Below are positions 1-8,834 of a stretch of 64,000 bases of DNA, piece after piece. A model generated the notes under the pieces. It had not been told where the DNA came from. It saw nothing but the letters and a program-made list of their open reading frames with translations, and did no database searches. The position numbers and the translations under genes were made by a program. Location of the stretch: NCBI RefSeq assembly GCF_014199435.1, contig NZ_JACIJP010000001.1:558001-622000 (forward strand), given 5' to 3'. The stretch is from Sphingobium subterraneum. GTDB lineage: Bacteria; Pseudomonadota; Alphaproteobacteria; Sphingomonadales; Sphingomonadaceae. Position 1 is the first letter of the stretch. The number at the start of each line of letters is the position of its first letter.

Positions 1-39
1 GCGCGATCCGACCCATCGAAGCTCCCTGCCAACACTGAC

Positions 40-390
40 ATGTCAACAACCGGCAGGCGCGAGGGCGGCTGCACGGAACAATGGAGCCTTGCCGTTTTCA
101 TGCTCAGCCTCCCGATCTTTCCGTTCATGCTCGTCGCGCTCGGCGTCGGCTATGCCCAGGCCCATCCGGCCCGGCACCGGCTGCCCGTCTCGCAGACACC
201 AGCGCCGCAGCCGCATCTCGTCGTTGCCGAAGGCGATGGCGGCTTTGTTATCCACGGCGCGATCGTGCGCGCATCACAGAGCATGCAGATATCGCTCCCC
301 AACATCCCGTTAGGGGACAGCGTTCGGCTCGACCCGCGCCTTCTTCTCTCCTCCAGCACGAAGGAAATCCCCGATGGCGAGACCCGCTAG
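40..390 (+). CDS. Hypothetical protein with one N-terminal membrane segment
   Basis: Not recognised as a named family. The 116-residue product has a hydrophobic stretch at about residues 17-40 (SLAVFMLSLPIFPFMLVALG) that could be a signal anchor. A Pro/Ala-rich linker and a soluble tail follow, the tail ending just after an SSS-rich patch. The 3' end overlaps the next gene (DsbC-like) by 17 bp, the same close packing as in the rest of the transfer operon, which argues that it is a real operon member. It lies first in the visible part of the tra operon. A role in disulfide delivery or pilus assembly is only a guess. The window edge leaves too little upstream sequence to judge promoter or operon start. 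Confidence 0.55.
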   Translation: MSTTGRREGGCTEQWSLAVFMLSLPIFPFMLVALGVGYAQAHPARHRLPVSQTPAPQPHLVVAEGDGGFVIHGAIVRASQSMQISLPNIPLGDSVRLDPRLLLSSSTKEIPDGETR

Positions 391-1192
391 GTTTACAACG
401 CTGCGTACCGCAGCCTGCGCGCTTGCGCTGCTCATGAGCGGCAGCGCCGCGCTTGCCGATCCGACGAACGATGGCACGGCGGATGCGAAGCTGCTTGGTG
501 AAGCGGCCGAAATTGCCCAGCGCCAGCTCCATCAGAGCTTCACGAACCTACAATTCGAGGAGTTTGGACCGGCACCAGTGAAAGGACCGATCTACCAGGC
601 GATCGCAGGCGGGCGCATCCTCTATTATGCGCCGACGAGCGAACACATTTTGTTCGCGACCGTTTATGACAAGAACGGGGTCAATGTGACGGCACTCACC
701 CAGGAGGCGAGTACTCGCAAACGGCTGCAGGCCATCGATCCGGCCCAGGCGCTGGTAATCGGCCCTTCTGATGCGCCGAGCATCATCGAGTTCACCGATC
801 CTGACTGCCCCTATTGCCGGGCGCTCGAAAAATTCTGGGTCGCCAAGGCTGCCGAGGGCAAGCTGGTGCGACGGCTTGTATATTTCGTGAGCGGCATCCA
901 CCCTGACGCTGCCGCCAAAGCCGAGCATATCCTGTGCTCGCAGGATCAAGCCGCCGCATTCCGCGCAATCTATACGGGCGAAGCACCGAAGGATCTCGCA
1001 AAATGCGCGGTGGGTGCGGCCAAGGTGAAGGCGCATGCCAAGACCGTGCGCGAGCTCGGTATCACTGGCACCCCGACGCTAATCGCCGACGGCAAGCTTA
1101 TCTCCGGATTCCAGCAGGCCGAACTCGAGGCTTTCCTCGAGAGCAAGACTGGCAAGGAAATCCGGAAGGAGGCTTCCAATGCGTCGGACTGA
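374..1192 (+). CDS. DsbC-like periplasmic thiol:disulfide interchange protein
   Basis: Predicted periplasmic disulfide isomerase/oxidoreductase that would help fold cysteine-rich components of the F-type transfer apparatus. The 272-residue product begins with a signal peptide (residues 1-28, ending near SAALA). It then has an N-terminal dimerisation-like region and a thioredoxin fold. The active site is at about residues 143-148 (PDCPYC), and a cis-proline motif follows near residue 231 (TGTPTL). Length and architecture match DsbC/DsbG. In F-type systems such proteins (TrbB and DsbC types) accompany TraF, TraH, TraU and TraN, whose homologues lie downstream here. Exact orthology with F TrbB is uncertain, so no symbol is given. 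Confidence 0.88.
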   Translation: MARPARFTTLRTAACALALLMSGSAALADPTNDGTADAKLLGEAAEIAQRQLHQSFTNLQFEEFGPAPVKGPIYQAIAGGRILYYAPTSEHILFATVYDKNGVNVTALTQEASTRKRLQAIDPAQALVIGPSDAPSIIEFTDPDCPYCRALEKFWVAKAAEGKLVRRLVYFVSGIHPDAAAKAEHILCSQDQAAAFRAIYTGEAPKDLAKCAVGAAKVKAHAKTVRELGITGTPTLIADGKLISGFQQAELEAFLESKTGKEIRKEASNASD

Positions 1193-1399
1193 CTCCGGGT
1201 GCTGGCCTGCCGGTCCCCTTCCCACCCCACATGGCGGACACCTGTTTCTCGGCTCCATTGACCAGACGCAGGTGGACCGGAATGCCGGCTCTCGCGGCGC
1301 TTCCCTGGAGCCGCCCACCGCGAGCGTCGGCCGACAGCGATCCCAATCGATGCCGGCAGGCAGCACCTCGGGTGGCTCCCAATTCAAGGAGTTAAGCAT

Positions 1400-1714
1400 A
1401 TGATCCGGAAAATCGGCAGTCGAGCCGTGGGCATCGCCAATATCGGTGTCCCTTTAGCGCTGTTCGCTCTGATGAGCGGCGGCGCCCATGCCTTCACCGC
1501 GCCCGCCGCCGGCGATCTTGGCTACGACATATACGACATCGTCGTGAACAAGGGCGTCAAGGGCCCGCTCGGTTTTGTCGGCGGCGTCGCGGCCTTCCTG
1601 TTTGGCGTCAGCCGCCTGTTTTCCAACATCATGGTCGGCATCCCGACCATCGTTGCCGCTGTCGCGCTGATCAAGTCGGATTCGATCCTGCAGACTTTCG
1701 GCATGGTGATCTGA
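1400..1714 (+). CDS. traA: TraA-like conjugative pilin precursor
   Basis: Probable F-type pilin subunit. The 104-residue protein has a positively charged n-region (MIRKIGSR), a long leader ending near AHA at residues 31-33, and two hydrophobic segments (about 52-68 and 75-96) separated by a short loop. This is the two-helix topology of F pilin. An AGGAG Shine-Dalgarno sequence lies 9-10 bases before the ATG. It immediately precedes traL and traE, the classical F gene order A-L-E-K-B. Pilins diverge strongly, so the assignment rests on size, topology and position rather than conserved motifs. Confidence 0.75.
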   Translation: MIRKIGSRAVGIANIGVPLALFALMSGGAHAFTAPAAGDLGYDIYDIVVNKGVKGPLGFVGGVAAFLFGVSRLFSNIMVGIPTIVAAVALIKSDSILQTFGMVI

Positions 1715-1846
1715 ATTACGCGGGGCGCTTGGCGGTTCCGGCGTGAACCGACAGTCAATAGCGCCCCGACACGAGCTGGAGGCCGATGGTCGGCCTTCGG
1801 AAAATGACCCCGACGACGGGTGTCATGAAGCAGGAGGAGAAGGGCA

Positions 1847-2113
1847 ATGGACGAACGCCTGCCCCAGTATCTGCACGGCCCGGTCCAGATCCTCTGGTTT
1901 GGTTCGGACGAGTTCATCCTGGTGATGTCGACCATCTTCGTCGCGGTCATCGTCGGCGGACTGGTCGGCTGGATGCTGATCCTTGCCCTTCTCCTTTTCA
2001 TTCCCTGGAAGCGCGCCAAGCCGCGGGGGTTCCTCTCGCACCTCAGCTGGCGGTGGGGACTGGTCCGCTTCCGTCATTATCCGGGTCCGACCCAGACCCG
2101 CTTTTACGAGTGA
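1847..2113 (+). CDS. traL: TraL, type IV secretion pilus assembly protein
   Basis: Small inner-membrane protein of F-type pilus assembly, functionally related to VirB3. At 88 residues it matches TraL length. It has a long hydrophobic region at about residues 26-52 that can form one or two membrane helices, followed by a basic cytoplasmic tail containing RAKPRG and a YPGPTQTRFYE end typical of the family. A GGAGGAGAAG Shine-Dalgarno stretch lies just before the ATG. It is followed 8 bp later by traE. Confidence 0.85.
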   Translation: MDERLPQYLHGPVQILWFGSDEFILVMSTIFVAVIVGGLVGWMLILALLLFIPWKRAKPRGFLSHLSWRWGLVRFRHYPGPTQTRFYE

Positions 2114-2121
2114 GGATACCC

Positions 2122-2760
2122 ATGCCCTTCCTCCCCTTCCGCAAGAAACCGGCCACTGATCCGCTGATAGGCAAACCGGCGAGCTATGGCCTGCACCGCT
2201 ATCTGCAGGGCTCGGCGAACCTGTTCGAGGAGAACCGACTCCTGAAATTCGCGATTGCCGGACTGTTCGGCGTGAGCGCGGTGCTGGGCACGCTGATCTA
2301 CACTTCGAACCAGAACCAGCGCACGGTGATCGTGCCGTTCGGAGCGTCGGGCGATCTCTACGTCACCGGCAACGCGCCCTCTGCCGGCTATTTGCGCACG
2401 ATGACGCGCAACATCGTCAGCCTTGCGGGCACTTATTCGGCCTATTCCGCCGACAAGCAGTTCCAGGAACTTCTGAGCCTGGCCCATCCCAGCGCCTACA
2501 ACGCGCTGCGCGACTGCCTGAACGGCATTCTCGATGAACTCAGCGAAAATCCGACCCTGTCGATCGCAACCTATATCCGGCCCGATCAACCCGTCACCTG
2601 GGACAAGAGCGACATCATCGTGCCGGTCGAGAAGGTCCGCGTCATCGGCGGAGTGATCCGCAAGTTCCGTGGCAATCTCCATATCGGCTACGCGATCGAC
2701 AATGGCCGTTTTTGGCTCACCCAACTTTCCGAGGAAAATTTCGATGCCGAACTCCGGTAA
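2122..2760 (+). CDS. traE: TraE, type IV secretion protein
   Basis: Inner-membrane bitopic protein of the mating apparatus, VirB8-like in placement. The chosen ATG gives 212 residues (MPFLPFRKK). Upstream in-frame sequence overlaps traL and was rejected as coding. One membrane helix lies at about residues 43-62 (FAIAGLFGVSAVLGTLIY). A periplasmic domain follows, with the TraE-typical start of NQNQRTVIVPFG. The 3' end overlaps traK by 17 bp. The family assignment is firm because of sequence style, size and order between traL and traK. Confidence 0.92.
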   Translation: MPFLPFRKKPATDPLIGKPASYGLHRYLQGSANLFEENRLLKFAIAGLFGVSAVLGTLIYTSNQNQRTVIVPFGASGDLYVTGNAPSAGYLRTMTRNIVSLAGTYSAYSADKQFQELLSLAHPSAYNALRDCLNGILDELSENPTLSIATYIRPDQPVTWDKSDIIVPVEKVRVIGGVIRKFRGNLHIGYAIDNGRFWLTQLSEENFDAELR

Positions 2761-3529
2761 ACGGTCCGCCTTGCGCGCAAAATCGGCAGTGCTGATGATC
2801 TCGGCCATTATGTTGCAGGCCGCCCCTGCCATGGCGCAGGCGGTCATCGCCCTGCCCGACCAGACGAGCAATATTCGCCTCTCCAACCGCGACATCAACC
2901 ATGTGATCTGCGAGGGCGGCGAGATTGAGGACGTCAAGTTCTCGGCCGAGAAGGCGATCGCAGTCGAGAAAGGCGGCTCAGACGCCTGGATCAAGTTTTT
3001 GGTCAAGGAGACCGAGGACACCGGGCAAGTGACGCGCAGCTTCGTCACCACCCCTTCGGAATTTTTCATTGCGTGCAATGGCGCGATCTACCCGCTCTAT
3101 GCCGAACCTTCGGATATTCCGGCGCAGACAGTGACATTGGCGCCCGGCGCCAGCCAGCGGGCGAAGGCCAACGCTGATCTCATGGGGCCGCTGGTCGAGG
3201 AGGACCGCGCGGTCTCGATTACCCTCGCACTGTTGCAGGACCGGGTGCCGGCGAGCTTTTCCGAAGTCGCCCCGCGCAGCGGCACTGTCATGCTCGCCGC
3301 ACTTCCCACCGCAACATTGAGGGAACGCCGCCGCGTCGAGATCGAGGGCGCCGGGCTCTCCGCATCGGAGTATCTCGTGAATGCCAGCACCAACATCAGC
3401 TTCGATGAGCGGGTGTTCCTTGATCGCAGGCTCGGAGCAAATGTGTTCGCCGTCTCGCTTGATCGCCTCTCATTGAAGGCCGGAGAAACCGCCCGCCTCA
3501 TCGTCATTCGTCGGGGAGAGGGGCGATGA
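2744..3529 (+). CDS. traK: TraK, outer-membrane-associated secretin-like protein
   Basis: Periplasmic component of the F-type core complex, the counterpart of VirB9, which sits with TraB and TraV. The ATG inside the end of traE gives 261 residues. A signal peptide runs to about residue 33 (AAPAMAQ). The mature part begins with VIALPDQTSNIRLSNRD, a beta-rich N-terminal domain typical of TraK, and ends in a basic region. It overlaps traB by 4 bp (ATGA), which suggests translational coupling. Start choice: the alternative ORF start further upstream would extend far into traE and lacks a signal peptide. Confidence 0.9.
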   Translation: MPNSGKRSALRAKSAVLMISAIMLQAAPAMAQAVIALPDQTSNIRLSNRDINHVICEGGEIEDVKFSAEKAIAVEKGGSDAWIKFLVKETEDTGQVTRSFVTTPSEFFIACNGAIYPLYAEPSDIPAQTVTLAPGASQRAKANADLMGPLVEEDRAVSITLALLQDRVPASFSEVAPRSGTVMLAALPTATLRERRRVEIEGAGLSASEYLVNASTNISFDERVFLDRRLGANVFAVSLDRLSLKAGETARLIVIRRGEGR

Positions 3530-4881
3530 GCGCCGACGACAAGTCCATACCCGAGGGCCGTCCACTTGCCAGTGTCGATACGACCGGCACCGGGACTCCC
3601 TATCAGGCGCATCTGGCCGCGCAGGCCACAGCCGAGGGCGAACATGAAAACGGCCGAGAGCGCGGCCCCGCTCTTCTCGACTGGAAAACCCGCTGGGATG
3701 CGCTGGGTTCTACCGCCAAATTGCGGGTCAAGCAGGCGGCGCTGGCCGGAGCCGTTGGGGTTCTCGGTTATGGCCTCTATAGCGCCAGCTCCAGCAGCGA
3801 CGCCCCCGATACGGCCGCTCCTGCCGCTTCCAAGCTCGACATGGGGGCTGGCCTGCGCGGCGACAGCCTTGAAGTAAAGCTGCGCGGCGACTTCCAGAAG
3901 ATTCTCGATGGCCAGCAACTGCTCGGCGAACGGGTGACCGCTATTGAAGAGGGCAAAGTTGTCCCACATGGCGCGCCCGCTGCGGGTGAGGACATGGGCG
4001 GCGACGGTGGGGCGCTACCGCCCGCGCTCCCCGGCTCTGCGCCCGCCTATCCGCCTGCCCCAGGCGGCGTGGATGGTGGGGACGCGGCGCTGCCCGCGCC
4101 GCCAGTGCCACCGGCTGCTCCCGCTACGCCTCCTGCCCCGCCCGTAGAAAAAGTAGTGGGCTCGATCGGCGCCGCGACCAGTCCAGTCATTCCGAAGGAT
4201 GCGGACACCGCTGGCTCAGACTCGAAAAAAAAGTTGCGGACGATCTATTTGCCGCCTGGTTTCATGAAGGCGCGGCTGCTGACGGGCGTCGACGCGCTGG
4301 CGAGCCGGGACGCGACATCGAACCCGGAACCGGTGATCGCGCGCGTTCAGGCGCCCGCCGTGCTTCCCAATGACGTCAAGGCGAACCTTTCAGGGTGCTT
4401 CGTTATCGGCAACGCGACCGGCAGCCTCGCCAAGGAGCGGGTCGAGATCCAGTTGGTGAGCCTGTCCTGCGTCGATTTCGACGAACATTCAGTGGTGGAC
4501 CAAAGTATCAAGGGCTTCTTCGTCGATGCCGATGGCAAGAAGGGCCTGTCAGGCAAGGTGGTGACGCGCGCCGGCGCGGCGCTTGCCCGCAGCTTCATTG
4601 CCGGCACGATCAGCGGCATCAGCCAGTCGGTCGAAAACACCTTCGGCGAGACCTCGACCTCGGCATTGGGCACCGTGCGCACGCTCAATGCGGGCGATGC
4701 GGCGAAGACCGGGATCGCGGGCGGCCTGTCCAAATCCTCCGACAAGCTGACCGACTTCTACCTCGACCTTGCCCGCCAGGCCGGCCCGATCGTCGAGGTC
4801 GGCGCCGCCAAGGAAGTGGTCGTGGTCATCCAGGAGGGCGTCACCCTCGAGATCAAGCCCAGCACCGGGAGCAAATTCTGA
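3526..4881 (+). CDS. traB: TraB, VirB10-family scaffold protein
   Basis: Energy-transducing scaffold spanning inner and outer membranes, VirB10-like. The product has 451 residues. An N-terminal cytoplasmic part is followed by one membrane helix at about residues 70-88, then a short coiled segment. A proline/alanine-rich periplasmic linker spans about residues 155-210. The C-terminal TraB domain starts near YLPPGFMKARLLTGVDA, the conserved opening of the beta-barrel. Length and domain order are normal for F-type TraB. The gene is coupled to traK by a 4-bp overlap and sits directly before the lipoprotein gene traV, its known partner. Confidence 0.93.
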   Translation: MSADDKSIPEGRPLASVDTTGTGTPYQAHLAAQATAEGEHENGRERGPALLDWKTRWDALGSTAKLRVKQAALAGAVGVLGYGLYSASSSSDAPDTAAPAASKLDMGAGLRGDSLEVKLRGDFQKILDGQQLLGERVTAIEEGKVVPHGAPAAGEDMGGDGGALPPALPGSAPAYPPAPGGVDGGDAALPAPPVPPAAPATPPAPPVEKVVGSIGAATSPVIPKDADTAGSDSKKKLRTIYLPPGFMKARLLTGVDALASRDATSNPEPVIARVQAPAVLPNDVKANLSGCFVIGNATGSLAKERVEIQLVSLSCVDFDEHSVVDQSIKGFFVDADGKKGLSGKVVTRAGAALARSFIAGTISGISQSVENTFGETSTSALGTVRTLNAGDAAKTGIAGGLSKSSDKLTDFYLDLARQAGPIVEVGAAKEVVVVIQEGVTLEIKPSTGSKF

Positions 4882-4916
4882 TGTGCTATTCCTACCCCCG
4901 ATCCGGAGATTCCGTC

Positions 4917-5570
4917 ATGAATGTGCTCTGCTCCTCCGCATGGCAGGCTCAACGTCGCAAAGCCGCGCTAATCTTCATCTTCGCCACCCTTCCACTATCG
5001 GGCTGCGCCACCATCGGTTCGGTGATGTCGCCCTATTCTGAGAAATTCTCCTGCAAGAACCCCGATCACGGCCAGTGTATCCATCCCGAGAAGGCCTATG
5101 AGGATGCGGTCGCGGGCCGAAGCCCGCGCTCGGACCCAGCCGTCACCCGCGACAAGAAGCTGCTGCGCGGGACGGAGATGCCGAACGCCGATGGTGCAGC
5201 GACAGACACGGGGGACACAACCCAATCCCAAGGCAAGGCTATCCTGGGTGCCTATGCCGGTTACCGCGACAGCGTCTATCGCGAGCTACAGGGCCTGATC
5301 GACCAGCCCGTCACCCCGATGCTGAAACCCGCCCGGGCGGTGCGCACGCTGATCCTGCCTTATGCCGACCGGCAGCGCCCTGATCGGCTCTATATGCCGC
5401 GCTATGTCTATTCGATCCTCGATCGGCCGTCCTGGGTGGTGGGCGGTTATCTGGTCGAGCCGGTCTCGTCGGCAAGTCAGCTCCCGGTGCTGGGTCAGGT
5501 GCGCGAGAAGGCGGTTGATAGCATCGATCGCGTTCCTGTTTCCGCTGATGGCAAGGAACACCGGCGATGA
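4917..5570 (+). CDS. traV: TraV, outer-membrane lipoprotein of the transfer complex
   Basis: Lipoprotein that anchors the TraK/TraB core to the outer membrane, VirB7-like. A type II signal peptide ends in the lipobox LSGC (Cys about residue 30 from this start), followed by TIGSVMSPYSEKFSCKNPDHG, a TraV-like Cys-containing segment. The chosen ATG has GGAG about 10 bases upstream and gives a normal-length leader. The in-frame ATG at 4881, overlapping the traB stop, is an alternative that adds 12 residues. The 3' end overlaps traC by 4 bp. Confidence 0.86.
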   Translation: MNVLCSSAWQAQRRKAALIFIFATLPLSGCATIGSVMSPYSEKFSCKNPDHGQCIHPEKAYEDAVAGRSPRSDPAVTRDKKLLRGTEMPNADGAATDTGDTTQSQGKAILGAYAGYRDSVYRELQGLIDQPVTPMLKPARAVRTLILPYADRQRPDRLYMPRYVYSILDRPSWVVGGYLVEPVSSASQLPVLGQVREKAVDSIDRVPVSADGKEHRR

Positions 5571-8107
5571 GTGCTCCGGGCCGTGATACCGGTGGCTTGA
5601 GCTTTGCGGCGCTGCGCCGCCATGTCGCGCGCGACAGCTATTCGGACCATCTGCCGCTGGTCGCCTGGGTCGAGGAGGAGGAGGCTTTCCTCACCATCGA
5701 CGATGGCTGGGGCTATGCCTGGGAACTGGTGCCATCGGCCTATATGTTCGCCCATGTTCACAGCGCCTTGCTCGGCCTTCTAAACATTCATTTTGAGCCG
5801 GGCACGGTACTGCAGATTCACAGCTTTGCCGATCCGCTGATCGATGATGCGCTCGACGCCTTTCTGGACCTCAAAACCCGTGACGATCCGCTAATCCAGG
5901 CATCGGCCCGGCGGGCCTACGACTATCTGCGTGAGGGGCGCCATGGCCTCAAGGCGCTCCACGGCATCCCGATCCGCAATTTCCGCACGATCCTGGCCGT
6001 GAAGACGAGGCTGCCCCTGGGATCCGATACCCGCCGTCAGATCGAGGAACAGCTCGCCAAGCTCGGGATCGTGCCCTTGCCGCCCGAAGAGATTATGGCC
6101 TTTTACCGGCGCATCTTCAACGGCGTGTTCAAGGCGGCACCCGGGAGCTTCGTCAACGGGTCCGCCGATGGCGGCGCGCCCAGACCCTTGCGCAAGCAGA
6201 TTATCGACGCCGGACCCGACCTTCTGTTCGAAGGCCCGGAGGTCTTCCTCGGCAACCAGGTCGCGCGCTGTTTGACCCCGAAGGCGCCGGCGCGGCGGAT
6301 CAGCGCCGAGCGCGCCAACCGGCTGACGGGCGGGATGCGTGGGAGCGCCGAGGACAGCGACCAGATCGGTGGACCGTTCCTCTATACGCTCAATGTCCTG
6401 TTCGACCATTCGGCCTTCGAGATCCACAAGCGCGCGCAGATCTTGTCGGCGCAGAAAGCGGCAGGCAGCTTCGCGGTCGAGGTCGGCAAGCAGATCGAGG
6501 AGATCGGCTGGGTATTGGACGAGGCGGGCAACAGCCGCTTCGTGCGGGTGATCCCGACTGTGTGGGTGTTCGGGAAGAGCCGCGCCCAGGCTCGCGAGAT
6601 GGCGGCGCGCGCCAAGCGGTTGTGGGAATCGGAGCCCCTCCCCTTCATGATGCAGGAGGAGAGCTACCTCAATCCGATCCTGCTGCCGATGAGCCTGCCC
6701 TTCGGGCTCTATCCCGACGGCAAGACGCTGCGGATGCTCGAACGCGATTTCCGCATGCCGGTCAAGGCCGCGGTGCTGATGGCGCCGATCCAGACTGATT
6801 TTCGCGGCGGCGGGCGTCCGGCGCTGCTCTACACCGGCCGCAAGGGTCAGCTGATCACGCTCGATCTGTTCGATCCGCGCATCAACAATTACAATTTCAT
6901 CGTCTCGGCCGAGTCTGGTGCGGGCAAGAGCTTCCTCTTGAACAACCTGTGCCAGCAATATTACGCCAGTGGCGCGCTCATCCGCATCATCGATATCGGC
7001 GGCTCCTACCGCAAGCTCTGCACATTGTGCTCGGGCCGCTATATCGACATCGGCGAGGAACGTCTCGTCCTCAATCCTTTCGATATGGGCTTCGCGCTCG
7101 ACGGCGAAGACAAGCAATCTGCAATCGCTATGGCGGTCGCCATCGTCGCCGAAATGGCGAATGCCGCGACCCGCAAGGGTGTCTCCACGTCCCAATGGAA
7201 CCTCTTGAAATCCGCCGTGCAATGGGCAATCGACAGCGGCCGGGCGCAGGACGGCATTGACGCCGTGCGCGACTGGCTCGGCGCTTACCCTGCCCAGACC
7301 ACGAGTGATCTCGACCGGGTCGACCATCTGGTACCAGTCGCGCGAGAACTGGCCTTCAATCTGCGCGATTTTGGGTCAGACGGAGCCTATGGCCATTATT
7401 TCAACGGGCCGTCGACCCTCGACATTTCCAGCGACGAATTCGTGGTGCTCGAACTTGAGCGCCTGAAGAACATGCCCGACCTGTTCAACGTGGTCGTGAT
7501 GGTGGTGGTGAATGCCGTCACCCAGGAACTTTACCTGTCGGGCCGCGACCGGCCGCGCTTCGTGCTCTGCGACGAAGCAGCGCAGTTCATGACCCGCACC
7601 GACGGCCAGGACCTCTCGCGCCTCGCCGAGGCCTTCGGTCAGGGCTACCGCCGCGCACGCAAATATCAGGGCAGCTTCGGCATCGTCATGCAGTCGATGA
7701 ACGATCTGCTGTTGTTCGGCGGCACTGGCCAGGTCATCCTCGAAAACGCCGCGACGCGCTTCCTGCTGCAGGGCAGCACTTACGATAAGGCGGTCGAGAA
7801 CAAGATTCTCGATTATTCCGGCTTCGTCCTCGAGCTGCTGAAGTCGGTCCGCAACAACAAGCCCAATTACTCCGAGGTGTTCATCGACTCGCCGCTGGGC
7901 CTCGGCATCGCGCGCCTCGTCGTCGATCCGTTCAGCTACTGGATCAACACCTCGGCGCCCAATGAAGTCGCCGCCTTCGAGGCGTTACTGCGAAATGGCC
8001 GCTCGCCGCTCGAAGCGGTGTGCGAGCTCGCCGGGGTCGATCCGGAGGAGATTCTGGGGGCACGCCCGCCATTGCTGCTGGAACATAGCAACAGGGAGGC
8101 GGTGTGA
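5567..8107 (+). CDS. traC: TraC, type IV secretion ATPase (VirB4 family)
   Basis: Cytoplasmic ATPase powering pilus assembly. The 846-residue product contains an N-terminal TraC region and a VirB4-type motor domain. The Walker A motif SAESGAGKSF is at about residue 448. A Walker B-type motif FVLCDEAAQF is at about residue 664. An arginine/glutamine-rich segment (YRRARKYQGSFGIVMQS) follows. Length is close to F TraC (about 875). It follows traV with a 4-bp overlap and is followed, also overlapping, by two small membrane-protein genes in the place where F carries trbI. Confidence 0.95.
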   Translation: MSAPGRDTGGLSFAALRRHVARDSYSDHLPLVAWVEEEEAFLTIDDGWGYAWELVPSAYMFAHVHSALLGLLNIHFEPGTVLQIHSFADPLIDDALDAFLDLKTRDDPLIQASARRAYDYLREGRHGLKALHGIPIRNFRTILAVKTRLPLGSDTRRQIEEQLAKLGIVPLPPEEIMAFYRRIFNGVFKAAPGSFVNGSADGGAPRPLRKQIIDAGPDLLFEGPEVFLGNQVARCLTPKAPARRISAERANRLTGGMRGSAEDSDQIGGPFLYTLNVLFDHSAFEIHKRAQILSAQKAAGSFAVEVGKQIEEIGWVLDEAGNSRFVRVIPTVWVFGKSRAQAREMAARAKRLWESEPLPFMMQEESYLNPILLPMSLPFGLYPDGKTLRMLERDFRMPVKAAVLMAPIQTDFRGGGRPALLYTGRKGQLITLDLFDPRINNYNFIVSAESGAGKSFLLNNLCQQYYASGALIRIIDIGGSYRKLCTLCSGRYIDIGEERLVLNPFDMGFALDGEDKQSAIAMAVAIVAEMANAATRKGVSTSQWNLLKSAVQWAIDSGRAQDGIDAVRDWLGAYPAQTTSDLDRVDHLVPVARELAFNLRDFGSDGAYGHYFNGPSTLDISSDEFVVLELERLKNMPDLFNVVVMVVVNAVTQELYLSGRDRPRFVLCDEAAQFMTRTDGQDLSRLAEAFGQGYRRARKYQGSFGIVMQSMNDLLLFGGTGQVILENAATRFLLQGSTYDKAVENKILDYSGFVLELLKSVRNNKPNYSEVFIDSPLGLGIARLVVDPFSYWINTSAPNEVAAFEALLRNGRSPLEAVCELAGVDPEEILGARPPLLLEHSNREAV

Positions 8108-8433
8108 TGCGGTTTGGGCGCTCCCACCCCGATCAGCTTCCGTTTGAGTGGAGCAAAGACACCCAGATCGAGCGTATCATCGAGGCGCGCGTCGCGATCC
8201 GCGCCGAGGCCGCGGCGCTGCGCTGGCGGGTCCGGCTGATCCTGATCGAGACCGTGCTCATGGCCAGCCTCGTTCTTGCCGCCGGCCTCGTCCTCCATCA
8301 GCCGACGGGCATGGTCCTGCGGGGCGCGGCGATGGTCGGCGCAGCCTGTCTGGTGAGCGGGCTGTTGCTCATCGCGCTGGCCGCATTCACCGGACAGCTC
8401 ATCGCGCGCTATCGCCGCTGGAGGGGGCAATGA
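8107..8433 (+). CDS. Small two-helix membrane protein in tra operon
   Basis: Unrecognised. The 108-residue product has an N-terminal charged helix (KDTQIERIIEARVAIRAEAAA) and two hydrophobic helices at about residues 43-62 and 70-95, ending in a basic tail. The ATG overlaps the traC stop, and the 3' end overlaps the next small gene by 4 bp. In the F operon this interval holds trbI and other small membrane proteins, but I see no sequence basis for calling this TrbI. An inner-membrane accessory role in pilus assembly is an inference from position and topology. Confidence 0.7.
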   Translation: MRFGRSHPDQLPFEWSKDTQIERIIEARVAIRAEAAALRWRVRLILIETVLMASLVLAAGLVLHQPTGMVLRGAAMVGAACLVSGLLLIALAAFTGQLIARYRRWRGQ

Positions 8434-8834
8434 CCGGCCCCTCATCGCTGAACGGTTCGCATCGGCTGCGGGCCTGTTCATTCGCGGGTCGCCGTGCTGA
8501 TGAAACACTCCACGCCTTCCTGCTGCGCCGCCATCAGGAAATGGGTGACGAGATCGCCGCGTTCGAAGCGATGACCGAGCGGCAAGCTGCGATGCTCTGG
8601 GGCGAGCGAGAGGCGCGGATCGCACATGAGTGCTCGCTCCTTGTCGGCCAGGCGTGGATCGCCGCCTTCGTGGCCGGGCTGTTCGGGATGTTTTTCCCCG
8701 GCGATTGGCTGGGCCTGATGCTCGCCGTCTCGCTTGCCAGCATGATCGGCGGCATCTCCCTCGTTCGCTTGCCATCCGCATTTCGGCAAGCATTTGGCTG
8801 CATCCGCAGATGGAGGGAGCGTCATGCCCGGTAA
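8430..8834 (+). CDS. Small membrane protein between traC and traW
   Basis: Unrecognised 134-residue protein. It starts at an ATG that overlaps the previous stop (ATGA). The first 70 residues are soluble and charged, including EMGDEIAAFEAMTERQAAM, which looks helical. Two hydrophobic segments follow at about residues 75-90 and 93-112, then a basic end (RRWRERHAR). It overlaps traW by 11 bp. Its arrangement parallels the preceding gene, so the two may form a hetero-oligomeric inner-membrane pair. This is inference only. Confidence 0.65.
   Translation: MTGPSSLNGSHRLRACSFAGRRADETLHAFLLRRHQEMGDEIAAFEAMTERQAAMLWGEREARIAHECSLLVGQAWIAAFVAGLFGMFFPGDWLGLMLAVSLASMIGGISLVRLPSAFRQAFGCIRRWRERHAR

Noticed and set aside
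1179..1403. A 74-codon plus-strand frame overlapping the DsbC-like stop and the pilin start
   Set aside because: The overlaps look operon-like, but the composition is low-complexity, no motif is seen, and the pilin has its own good ribosome site within it. Too weak to call.
5891..7327. A 478-codon frame antisense to traC
   Set aside because: Long open antisense frames are expected in high-GC coding DNA. TraC is unambiguous on the plus strand and the antisense product has no recognisable motif.
8107..8834. Calling one of the two small membrane proteins TrbI
   Set aside because: Position fits, but I could not see sequence features of F-type TrbI in either protein.
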